From Onthophagus taurus (lineage: Eukaryota; Arthropoda; Insecta; Coleoptera; Scarabaeidae): a stretch of DNA of 64,000 bases. Shown in pieces: positions 9,452 to 19,010 of this stretch; position 1 is the first letter of the stretch; each line of letters opens with the position of its first letter. The stretch lies in the NCBI RefSeq assembly GCF_036711975.1, contig NC_091971.1:27349501-27413500 (forward strand), read 5' to 3'. The position numbers and the translations under genes were made by a program. The notes beneath the pieces were generated by a model, which made no database searches, had not been told where the DNA came from, and saw only the letters and a program-made list of their open reading frames with translations.

Positions 9452-10790
9452 TTATCTACGTTGCTTAACAATATGTGTTTCTTCTTGTTCTGTTTCAGAC
9501 CATTCTTCGTCATCTTCATCTTCGTTGCATCCTGCCTCATATAGCTCTTGTTCTGATTCTTGTTCTTCGTCATATTCATCTTCTTTTTCGCCATCTTTTT
9601 CTTCTTCCTGGTCTTCTACATTGTCTATTATAAGTAATCTTTTAGTCTCGATACTCATCTTTTTATGTTTTCTAGAAATGTGCTGTTGAAAATTACTTAT
9701 AAATGGATGTGAGCTGGGGGGGGGGGGTGAAATGGGGCTGAGTAGCAGTCTTTTAAATAGATCTTCATTCGTATCCAGTCTACTACATTTCCTTGTGTGG
9801 CTCTCTCTAAATTTTCGGATTTTTTTGTTATTAGCTTCTTGCGCTTCTTCCGACAACTCTCCAATAGGTAGTAGAGCTTCTTTAATGACTGCAGATCCAT
9901 GTATCAAAATTTTATGAACGCTGGTTGGCATATGGTACCAACTATAAAATGGACGTACTTTTCGACAGTTTTGAAACAATATTTATCAAATTCATTGTAA
10001 TTAATATTGTACCCACTGTTTCTTGCAGCCAAAACAACGCCAAATCGCTGTATTAGTTTCTCGTCAATTCCTTAAATGAAGTATAAAGTGATTAGTACAT
10101 GCGCGCTTACTATAAAATTGTCATAACAGTAATCTCTGATGATAATTTATTAAAACTACGTATCAACTAGTCACCTTCCAAGTTCTAATTTCTAATCTAT
10201 ATGAAATGTGAGGCAGACACACAAAAAACCGAATGTATGCATGGAGAACAGACAAATCAAACTTAAAACCTTCTAGCTCTACCGTTCATCTGTGAAATTT
10301 TTGCTCTGCATAAATAACATTCCATTTCAGATGATTCCTTCAAATTCCCATCAAAGAATTACAGACCTACAACATGTATGAATAATTCAAATAAAGTTTT
10401 AAGAAAACGAAGACTTTATACCTTGCCATCCACCATCGTGAAATAAAGAGAAAAGTTAACACTTACACATTTTGAGGTATATGGCTGAAGGGAGCTTATT
10501 TGGTTTGAAATATATATTTTTCTTCGGTTCTTATAAGAGCGGCATTTTCATGCACCCATTGTAATCTAATCGGTCTACAAAACCGTATAGATTATGGTGT
10601 GGGGTTCTTCCACAATACAATATTATTATCATTGTCTTCCAATCGTAATGGGACTAGGAAGACACAAATAGCGAATCATGTTTTCCCTCTGCATTTGTGA
10701 TGAACTTTTGTTTATAAGTCGAATGACATCCGCTACCATCAAACCCCCACTTACAACGTAATATAGAATTTACATTTACATCTGGATAAT
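9452..10790 (-). pseudogene. Transib (RAG1-superfamily) transposase remnant
   Basis: DDE recombinase related to RAG1. Blocks read on the minus strand from high to low coordinates. CKWGFDGSGCHSTYKQ holds the first catalytic Asp (codon 10737-10739). The blocks VLWKNP-like and RPI follow. MVDGKV comes next, then EMECYLC, like the C2 zinc part. LSVLHAYIRFF follows, then LIQRFGVVL, and WYHMPTSVHKILIHG. The last block is GELSEEAQEANNKKIRKFR (about 9830-9875), which contains the presumed catalytic Glu. A long acidic tail (EDQEEEKDGEKEDEYDEEQE) ends at 9452. Only the last 175 residues form one open frame. Several stops and shifts lie upstream, so it is inactive. A short intron is possible near 10080. 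Confidence 0.75.
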
Positions 10791-11696
10791 TATCGAAACA
10801 TTTAAAAAAAATTTTTTAAATATTATTTAATAAAACTGGTTCGAAGTGTTTCTGAAGAAAGTTGCAACATGGCATCCGAAACGTCAAACCTTTTCTTAAA
10901 AGACGCACGGCAAAACCCGAAAGTTTCTAGTGTTAGTTCTAGTTTTAGTTCTAATTTTAGTTCAATTAACTCCGGCCGTGAAAGCCTTCGTACTTACAAA
11001 AAAAGTAGATATTTCAAGTGTTCCAGTTTTTTGCCGCACTGTATCTAACAACCACTTCCGGTTGTTAGATATGCCTGAAACTTTAAGTCTGGTATTCTAT
11101 TATTGTTATGCAAGTTTACACCAAATATATGAGATTTATCTTTTAAGAAAAAGAATATAAGCATTTTATATGAAAACGGTCAAATAACACACTCAGTCAC
11201 TGATCATCTTTGATCGTTAATATCTTGGAAAGGAGCAAGTTAAAGCAAGATGTGGTTATCATGTTATATAGAGCACATCTCAAAGAATAAGAATATTCTA
11301 GTGACAAAAGTTCTTCTTGCGTCTTCTGCGAGATATATATGTTAAAACATTTGGTTGTAACTTCAAGTAGGTGTTAATTGGCTTTAAAAGAAGTGCTTAT
11401 TACGTATTTCTGCAAAAATATTTTAAATATTAGAAAAGTGCCAAATGAAGACCTTTCTATACTGTTCAAGATAGCAACAACGCATTGTCTTGAAAAAGTG
11501 GAACACAATATATTTTCTTCATCTAAAGTTGTAGCATTTTATGATATTTAATACACAAGAATTGTAGTACTGTTTTATTGCGTACAGTTAGCACTAGAAA
11601 GTACATAACACTTTATTCCTTTCACCTCTCAGTCTATTAGGACCTAAAGTACATATAACATGTAAAAAAAAACGAAAAAAAAAATTTCGAAAATTT

Positions 11697-11734
11697 GATT
11701 TTCGTTCACATTTTACCGCTTGTGGACCACTGTG
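11697..11734 (-). repeat. right Transib end, RSS-like
   Basis: Read inward on the minus strand: heptamer CACAGTG (11728-11734), a 22-bp spacer, then ACGAAAATC (11697-11705), also 7 of 9 to the V(D)J nonamer. It is followed outward by the duplication CGTCG. Confidence 0.75.
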
Positions 11735-11980
11735 CGTCGTTACTTGTGGCGAATAAGGAAGCTATAAATCAATACGTCTGATACAGATTTCGGGGAAGAA
11801 CCTTTTTACAGCATTCAATTCACTCGAACTATCGCGACCCTATACGGTGATTGTGTTTGTCAGTCTCTCTTCTTGAATAAAAACGGTAGGTAACGATTTA
11901 AATAAAATACTTCACATTATATGAATGTTATTTAATGTTATTAATATTTACTATTATAGATAAAATATTGATTTACTAAG

Positions 11981-12865
11981 ATGACCCCTCCAAATAAACG
12001 AAAGCGGAAGTATGCCGACGAAAACCGAAATTTTAATGAGGAATGGGAAGAAGATTATGCTTTTATAGAAAAAAATGGCAAAGCTGTCTGTCTAATTTGT
12101 AACTCAACCGTGAACAATTATAAGGTAGGAAATTTAAAACGTCATTATAAAAAACTCCATTCCGAATTTATATCTGAATATCCGGCAAAATCGGAGTTAA
12201 GAATTAAAAAAATCGCCAAAGTCTTCAATTAATAATCAGGTCCATTTTATGTCAAAATTTACTGAAGAATCTAAATGTGTAACAGAAGTTAGTTTTAAAA
12301 TAGCGTGGATCATAGCAAGAGCGAAACGGCCATATACTGAGGGAGATTTTATTAAACAAAATATTATTGATACAATTAAATCATTAGATACCAATAATAC
12401 AAAACTTTTAAAGTTGATAGGTGGCATTCCAGTTTCACGACATACAGTAGAACGCCGAATTGCAGAAATAACTGTAGATTTATTATCGCAATTACATAAA
12501 GACATAAAGAATTGTGTAGCATTTAGTTTGGCGCTTGATGAATCAACGGATATCACCGATCAACCTCAGTTAGCAATTTTTATTCGTTTCGTATTTGAAG
12601 ATGGAGTCACGCGAGAAGAATTATTAGATCTCATTGCTTTAAAAGATACTACACGTGGTATCGATATTAAAGAAGCTTTTGATGCCGCCGTTAAAGATAT
12701 TCCGAAAAACAAACTAACAAGTATAGCCACTGATGGAGCAGCTGCAATGGTAGGGAAAAAAATGTTGGATTAATAGGGCTCCTGAAAAAAGATGAAAATA
12801 TTCCAGATTTTATTCCCATCCATTGCATTGTACATCGTGAACATCTTATCGCCAAACACTTTAAT
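11981..12865 (+). pseudogene. hAT transposase (ZBED/SCAND3-like), 5' half
   Basis: Starts at ATG 11981 with a BED-like zinc finger (CLICNSTVNNYKVGNLKRHY then H). A stop or shift at 12230 breaks it. From about 12240 the transposase core begins, with EVSFKIAWIIARAKRPYTEG, VSRHTVERRI, FSLALDESTDITDQPQLAIF (first hAT acidic region) and TSIATDGAAAMVG. A second shift near 12765 precedes LIGLLKKDENIPDFIP and IHCIVHREHL (CxxH motif). It resembles the GTF2IRD2/SCAND3/ZBED5 type of hAT protein. The C-terminal dimerisation part is lost where P-element sequence starts at about 12865. Confidence 0.85.
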
Positions 12866-14445
12866 TTTATTTATGTGTTATTTATGGTGTTTACACCGCT
12901 CATCAAAATCAATATTTGTTGGGAGAAAGATGGGCGAGTTATAGTCGCAAAATGGGATGATATTGTTAAGGCGTATGAAATAGATTCTGGTAATGTGGAA
13001 TTTCGCCTATTGCCAAAAATCAATGACCACCACGTTAAAATAAATAAAATGAAGAAAATGAAGGTGTCTTGTGCAGCCCAAATATTTAGCCACACCACAG
13101 CAGCTGTCATTTCATACATGGCAAAATCAAGTAAGTACATGTTTCTTGTATAAAAAAAATGATATAACTTCATAGTTATTATAAAATACTTTTTATAAAA
13201 TGTATGTATCTGTTTTTAGATGCTACTGACATAACCGGTACAGTGGTAATGGCTACACATGCACAAGACACCGCTGTTATTTTAAAATTTTTTGATCAGC
13301 TATTTGACAGCTTTAATGGAGGAAGTTGTAGAGCGCCCCCTGGAAAAATACTTAGGAGTGCCGTAACAAAATCATCAAGACATCTATTATTTTGGAGGGA
13401 TGCAAGAGGTAATTATCATGCATTATTATCTATATCAAAATACATTAGCTGAAAATATGATACATGTATTTTTAATAACCGCTAATGTATTTTAATTTAT
13501 GTTTATGTTGTTTCAGAAAATCTGGAGAAAATGTATTTCCAACAAGAGGGCACGCAGGAAAAAATAATACCTCCTAGCTTAAAAAATTTCCAAAATAATA
13601 TAACATGTTTTAAAGAACTCACAGAAGAATTACTTGGTAGAGGCTTTTCTTTTTATCTACCAAGAACCTTTAATCAGGATAGCTTAGAAAACTATTTCGC
13701 TCAAGTTAGGCAGCATCGACTTCGAAATAACAATCCAACGCCAAAACAGTTTGGTGATACCTATAAAACGCTGCTAATAAGAAAAATGGTTAGTACGCAT
13801 TCTGTGGGGGCAAACTGCGAGGAAACTTTCGACTCGTCCTTACTGCAGTTGAAGGATTTTTTATCAACCCAGGCACATAACATTGAAGACCAGCAATATT
13901 CAACAAAATTTAATAGTTCCGATTTTATTTTATCAAAATTTAACAAAAGACGAATAGATACAGCGGCAATTGGGTATGTTTCGGATTTATAACAAAAAAA
14001 TTACTAAGAAGATTTAAGTGTGAATTTTGTATGTTACATATTATAAAAAATAACAATACTGATAATTACCATCAATTTATAAAAGAAAAAGAATATAATT
14101 CGTACAAATCTTTACAGTATTGCCAGTCAACAATTGTTGTATGCTTGGAACAATGTTATAACATAACAAAAGATATAATTTCCAAATATAATTTTAGTTT
14201 AAATGTTAAAAAAATTATAGTATCATATTTACAAAAAACCCATTAATTTTACATTTATGTGTGAACATAAAAAAGAGATAATTGATTTTATTATTAACAA
14301 GATTGTTGTAATAACAATACACACCTATTGTAAGGGTATAAACAATATATTAAGCGGTAAAGATTCTAGAAAACTTAATACTACCTGCAAATTGGTAAAG
14401 CAGGCTCAACTTATACATACAAACAAATGTAAATGGAAAAAATAA
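12866..14445 (+). pseudogene. P-element (THAP9-like) transposase, C-terminal two thirds
   Basis: Exon 1 (to 13130) has TPLIKINICWEKDG and KINKMKKMKVSCAAQIFSHT, the KMKVxLAAQ block typical of P/THAP9 transposases. A GTAAGT...TTTAG intron lies at 13131-13219 and exon 2 covers 13220-13408. A second GTAATT...TTTCAG intron lies at 13409-13516. Exon 3 holds LPRTFNQDSLENYFAQVRQ and NPTPKQFGDTYKTLL, the C-terminal P-element domain. A frameshift near 13980 moves reading into RFKCEFC and KEYNSYKSLQY (to 14246). The final MCEHKKEIIDF...GKDSRKL block occupies 14257-14445 in another frame. THAP domain and GTP-binding start are absent. Both introns keep the frame, so decay seems modest apart from the frameshifts. 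Confidence 0.85.
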
Positions 14446-14677
14446 AAATTATTATGTATCATTTAAAAAAAAATTTAAATTCACATTTATGTGTAATCAC
14501 AAACATGAAATTATAAATTATATAATGGAAAACATTATTGTTATTATTATACATTGTGTTTGTAATGGAATCAACCGTGTTATAACCGGGAAAGATTCCA
14601 GGAAATTTTGTTGTATTAATACCTTATTTGCACAAGCAAAAAATATATATAATATCAATAAACGGCGATTTAAATAA
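14446..14677 (+). pseudogene. duplicated C-terminal exon of the P-element transposase
   Basis: A second copy of the final P-element block. MCNHKHEIINYIMENIIVII, GINRVITGKDSRK and AQAKNIY match the 14257-14445 frame (MCEHKKEIIDFIINKIVVIT, GINNILSGKDSRK, AQLIH) at most conserved positions. The upstream words (TTACATTTATGTGTGAACAT and TCACATTTATGTGTAATCAC) also match. This is a tandem duplication of about 225 bp that has since diverged. Confidence 0.75.
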
Positions 14678-15192
14678 AGTAAAAATGTGTTTATTGTATG
14701 ACCTGTTTCATTTTCTCTGTGTAGGTAATTCGTAAACTGTGTAAATTCATATTTTTTAACGAGAATATACAATATGAACTTACACATTTAACAAATTACA
14801 CTCGTAATTGTTAGTAATTATAAAATACTAAAATAATTGTAGATTTTAGGCAAGATGGCTGCCAATAGTTTTAAAACAGATGGGAATAACCCAACAGATG
14901 GCGCTTACACGGTAACAAAAATATACCGTTAAATGGCATATCTATATTACCTTTATCTATGGTTCCAATTAATCTTGTGTTTTGAAACAAAGAGGTGTCG
15001 TTTGTTTCGACAATTTTTTTATAATAAATGGTAAGACATGATTTATATAAATATATACTTTTTTAAGTAGAAATGTATTTAGATTTTATATTTGGATTAT
15101 GTTCCTATAAATTCCTTTTTTCCTTAGTTTTGAGTGTTGTTCATTTTGCATTCAATTTTTTGTAAATAATTTTATAATTTCAGGCAACTAAT
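14678..15192. other. noncoding flank between P-element and Tigger genes
   Basis: AT-rich. No P-element terminal repeat and no left Tigger terminal repeat were recognised here. A short inverted pair of TTCATATT/AATATGAA near 14745-14777 is the only structure. Confidence 0.3.
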
Positions 15193-16795
15193 ATGGCAGA
15201 TTCTAAACGATCTAGAAAAGTGTTATCACTGTTACAAAAATATTAAATGATTCAGACAAAAAAATGACTGTAGCAGAAGTGGCCAGAAAAAATAGCGTTA
15301 ACAAATCTTCTATACGAACTATTGGCCAAAATAAAGAAAAAATTCGAAAAAGTATCGAATCCTCAGTCCGTGAATCTTCAAAATTTGTTACGTACTCCAG
15401 AAAAGGACCTATAGAAAAGGTGGAAAACGCGTTAGCTTTGTGGATTGAGGATCAAACTCAAAAAAGAGTAGCTGTAAGCTCTGTTATAATTAGAGACAAA
15501 GCTACAAAACTACACGATAATTTTCTGAAAAATGAATCCTCTTCGTCAAATAGTGAACTGAAACCATTTGTTGCAAGTAAGAGATGGTTCGACAAATTTA
15601 AAAATTGGCACAGCCTTCATAGTTTGAAATTGATGGGAGAGTCTGCTTCAGCCGATCACGAAGCAGCAAAACTATATCCAGACCGTCTAATGAGGATAAT
15701 TGAAGACGGTTGTTATCTCCCACAACAAGTATTCAATGCTGATGAGACTGGTCTCTTTTGGAAAAAAATGCCTTCAAGAACATTCATATCAAAAATTCAA
15801 ATGAATCTGGAGATTTTATTACCAAACCGTTATTGGTTTATAATTGGTTAATCATTAAATCCTAGAGCATTAAAAAAATAAATAAACGAAAATTACCTGT
15901 ATTTTGGAGGTCGAATAGTCGTGCTTGGGTCACTGGAGACATTTTTGTAGATTGGTTACAAAATTGTTTTATACCAGAAGTAGAGAATTATTTAAAAAGG
16001 AACAATATTTCATTTAAAGTTTTGTTGTTGATAGATAATGCTCCCGGTCACCCTGCTAACCGACTACAAAGCTTAAATGAAAATGTCAAGATTGAGTTTT
16101 TGCCTCCTAATACAACCTCCCTTATTCAGCCTTTAGATCAAGGTATTATAGCTGCATTTAAAGCATATTATACCAGAATAACTTTTAAGAAGTTATTAGA
16201 TCGTTTGGAAAGTGACTTGAAGCTAACTTTAACACAATGTTGGAAAAATTACAACATTGGTAATTGCATAGACAACATCGAAGAGTCCTGTCGTGAATTG
16301 AAAAAATCTACATTGAATGGTTGCTGGAGAAAAATCTGGCCAACTGTTGTCACATCGGAGAAGGGCAATGACAACGATGTCAATTTACATACTAATGACA
16401 TCCAGGCTACAGTAACATTAGGCCGGTTGTTACCGGGAGTTGGATTTAGTGACCTCCAGTTGTCAGATATTGAAGAGCTACTCGAATCTCATAATTCTGA
16501 ACTAACAGTAGAAGAACTAGGAGATTTAGTAACTAACAATAATCAAGAATCCAGTGATAGTGACGATAATAAGGAAAACACACTCCCAGCTGAGTTAAGT
16601 CTCAAAACTGTTAATCAATGTTTAAAGATGGGAGAAGAATTAACAGATTTTTTGATAGAAAACGATCTTACTCCGCGTAGCTTAAAGTCACAACGTGAGA
16701 TACTTAATGCCTTGGCACCTTATAAAAGTTTACAGCAGAGGCTTCAAAATGAAACAAAGCAATCAAAAATCACAGACTTTTTATCAAAGAAATAA
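15193..16795 (+). pseudogene. Tigger/pogo-like transposase
   Basis: DDD transposase of the pogo/Tigger group. ATG 15193 starts MADSKRSRK, and a shift near 15230 leads to ILNDSDKKMTVAEVARKNSV, the first helix-turn-helix. A CENP-B-like second DNA-binding region follows (PIEKVENALALWIEDQ, KRWFDKFKNWHSL). The first catalytic block is VFNADETGLFWKKMPSRTFI. An internal deletion of several tens of residues at about 15795-15860 leaves NPRALKK. The second block is LLLIDNAPGHP (about 16025) and the third is LPPNTTSLIQPLDQG. The last 130 residues are acidic, and the tail ends QSKITDFLSKK, which resembles a PCNA-binding PIP box. Stops between 15851 and 16022 and the deletion make it inactive. Confidence 0.88.
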
Positions 16796-16798
16796 GTT

Positions 16799-17053
16799 GA
16801 TTTTTTTTATTAGTTCTCTATCAGACAAAAATATCAGTTCCTTTTTTTAACTGTAATATGTATAATTATTATTTGTTTTGTATTGTTTATTTTATTTAAT
16901 ATTATAATATAATGTTTATTTATAATAAAAGTATGTACATACTTTAAAAGTCGCTAATTTCTTAGTCGTTAGAACCAAACCCCCCTAATTACATATAATT
17001 CAATGCTTCAATTTACGCGATTTCGATTTACACGGGATGTTCACGGAACGTAA
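16799..17053. other. 3' untranslated part of the Tigger element
   Basis: AT-rich DNA between the transposase stop and the right terminal repeat, with an AATAAA-like signal near 16925 (TTTATAATAAAAG). No other gene. Confidence 0.4.
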
Positions 17054-17081
17054 TCCACGCGTAAATCGAGGGACTACTGTA
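17054..17081 (-). repeat. right terminal repeat of the Tigger element
   Basis: On the minus strand it reads CAGTAGTCCCTCGATTTACG, followed outward by TA (17080-17081), which is the usual Tigger/pogo terminal repeat and target dinucleotide. An inner copy of related sequence (ATTTACGCGATTTCGATTTA, near 17010) precedes it. No left partner was found. Confidence 0.7.
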
Positions 17082-17385
17082 TTTCTAAATCGTCGTTATT
17101 ATGCTCGTTTTTCTACTAATTCTACAAACAAGAAATTTAGTTCTAACAGATAAAGTAATTAATGTAAGTTCGTGTCGCTAATCGAAGGCATAAACAAACA
17201 AAAGCTGAAATAAGCGAGAATCTCTAATTTTTAAGTGTAAGATTCTGTAGTGTTAATAAAATAAAAAGACTTTGTTAAGATTTTGAGTTTTATTTCAAAA
17301 ACCTATGAGGAATCCAACAAAGTTGTGATACACACGACTCTAAAATCACCGACATTGACCTACATGCAACAACTTCTCCGCAATT

Positions 17386-17972
17386 TTGTATTCAACAACG
17401 AACCAATCTTCAAATTATACTAACTACATACCATCCTTGGATATCACAACGGACGATTGCTGCATTAAAACTCAAGAATTCCTTGAAACCGAAAAATTGG
17501 AGTTAGAACCGCTAAAACTGCATAACTTAAATTTAAACGACTTACGTCACTTCCAACACAAATTGGACCAGTTCGACAGAATTCTGAAGGAAAATATATA
17601 TCATTATTGTTAATAATTTGTGCAATAATTCTAATGTGCTGCTGTTGTAAGTGTTCGTGGTTACCCGTAATAGGACGTTTCTTTTCTAAACATCCCCAAT
17701 ACTGTGGACTACCTAATGTATGCATTACAAACCACAATGAACGTTTCGAGTTAACCGATCGTCAACTCGCCGAATTCAACGCTCTACGTTTGCGACATTT
17801 AGAAGAAGAAGGAGACGAAAATCTTCGTCGAACAGGAGTAGAACTCCCATCTTCGCACCCTAGTGTAAATTCACCCATAATTCGTCCCAGACGATCATTA
17901 GAAGAACGATTTAAGGGGGGGGTTCCCGTCCAAATCGAAGAAAAAAATCAAAAAAATTTTTTTTTTGCTTAA
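17386..17972 (+). pseudogene. envelope-like C-terminal fragment of an LTR element
   Basis: Two overlapping frames look like one broken protein tail. The first has a heptad-like stretch (LNDLRHFQHKLDQFDRIL). The second starts with a membrane segment rich in Cys (LLIICAIILMCCCCKCSWLP), followed by an acidic/Arg-rich cytoplasmic tail. This order (coiled region, transmembrane anchor, Cys-rich tail) fits the end of an errantivirus-type envelope gene. A stop/frameshift at about 17607-17613 separates the parts. The DNA at 17220-17305 has AATAAAATAAAAAG and looks like the end of an LTR. Alternative: an unrelated membrane protein of unknown origin. Confidence 0.4.
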
Positions 17973-18139
17973 TTGTCATCTTTATGATATTTCGACATAT
18001 GATGTAGTTCTCGAGATAGACGGGGTCTCATTTTGCTAGTGCGAGCGAAGTTGAAGGGAGGGCTACTTTTCTCGCTACTCGTGCTTGCGTTCGGAACAAT
18101 ATGTCAACCTAAGTAGAGCGTATTTTTTGAATAACGAAA

Positions 18140-18485
18140 TGTTAAAAAAGTTCATTATTATTTTTTTTACAATTAATTTTATCCTACGTTTAGTTTTATT
18201 TTTTTTTATATATAATATATTAATTTCAATTTTATTCAATTTAATTTTTAAATTTAATTTTTCTTCGTGTCGTTTTTCTCGTTCCTGTTTGGGATGTATA
18301 AAAGTCTTGTTCTAAAATTATTTTCTTTTTTGAATTCGAATTCTTTTTGAAATGACACGCACGAAATTTCGTGCGTGTCATTTCAAAAACCTGTTCCAAG
18401 CGTTCATTCCAATTTCACTTTAGTTCTCGTTGAATTTTTCGGGAAACTATTTTCCGATTGTCGTGAAACTTTCATAATCTTAACA
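18140..18485 (+). repeat. BEL-A 5' LTR
   Basis: 346 bp. A TATA-box candidate TATAAAAG lies at 18297-18304. Relative to the 3' LTR, the stretch at about 18315-18366 is replaced by other sequence. The replacement creates a perfect 46-nt palindrome (18344-18389) and removes the AATAAA present in the 3' copy. Confidence 0.9.
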
Positions 18486-18490
18486 TTTTC

Positions 18491-18508
18491 TGGTCCTTCG
18501 AGCCGGAT
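18491..18508 (+). promoter_or_regulatory. BEL-A primer-binding site (tRNA-Tyr)
   Basis: TGGTCCTTCGAGCCGGAT is complementary to the 3' end of insect tRNA-Tyr including CCA. It starts 5 nt after the LTR. The same site follows the LTRs at 57784 and 60170. Confidence 0.85.
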
Positions 18509-19010
18509 TCAGTTTACGATCGGTAAAATAATTTTCGAATAGTGTTACGCGAGTGTTCACCATCTTTCATTTCGGAAACGTGTTTCTTCAAATTTAAGTG
18601 TTCTTCATACGGTGAACTTAAATTGGAACTTCGTCTCTTCATTTCAAATTGGAAAAAAGGGGAGAAAGAAGGAAAAAATTCAATTGAATTCAACTTCGTA
18701 TATTTTTTTTATTCTTCATTCCTCGGCGCTCCAAGGCCCCCGAAGAGCCCCTTCACGCCGAGTCTTCAAGGAGATTACATCCGTCCAGCGTCCTGGTTGG
18801 TGTCTTCGTCAGCACCAGGAGCATCGCCGTGCATACGTCGAGTGGATCCTCTAGGTTCTACGGATTGACAAAAAAAACGGTGACAATTTTCAATTTATTT
18901 AATTTCATTTCGCGTCGGAGTGTTAAAAATTAATTTTTTAAAAAAAAAAAAAAAAAATACCTTTACAATTTCTTTGATTGACATTTTCGTTCGTTTATTT
19001 TTTTGTTAAA

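Larger units (their letters stand above)
8574..11739 (-). mobile_element. Transib element with CGTCG target duplications
   Basis: A 3156-bp element (8579-11734) bounded on both sides by the 5-bp duplication CGTCG (8574-8578 and 11735-11739). A short, GC-rich 5-bp duplication is the Transib hallmark. Both ends start CACAGTGGTC inward. The transposase remnant inside (about 9452-10790, minus strand) belongs to the RAG1/Transib superfamily. The element is old: the gene has many breaks and a MITE arm lies between the left end and the gene. The match of family, TIR and duplication is independent evidence for the same call. Confidence 0.85.

Noticed and set aside
8579-11734. hAT element on the basis of CAGTGGTC ends
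   Set aside because: The duplications are 5 bp (CGTCG), not 8 bp, and the internal gene is of the RAG1/Transib type.
12236-12556. 106-codon minus-strand frame
   Set aside because: Shadow of the hAT transposase core on the plus strand.
17386-17972. Envelope gene belonging to BEL-A
   Set aside because: It lies upstream of the BEL-A 5' LTR and target duplication, so it is not part of that element.
18491-18508. tRNA-Tyr, tRNA-Lys and tRNA-Met-like matches as tRNA genes
   Set aside because: Only 16-18 nt complementary to tRNA 3' ends next to LTRs; these are primer-binding sites, not genes.
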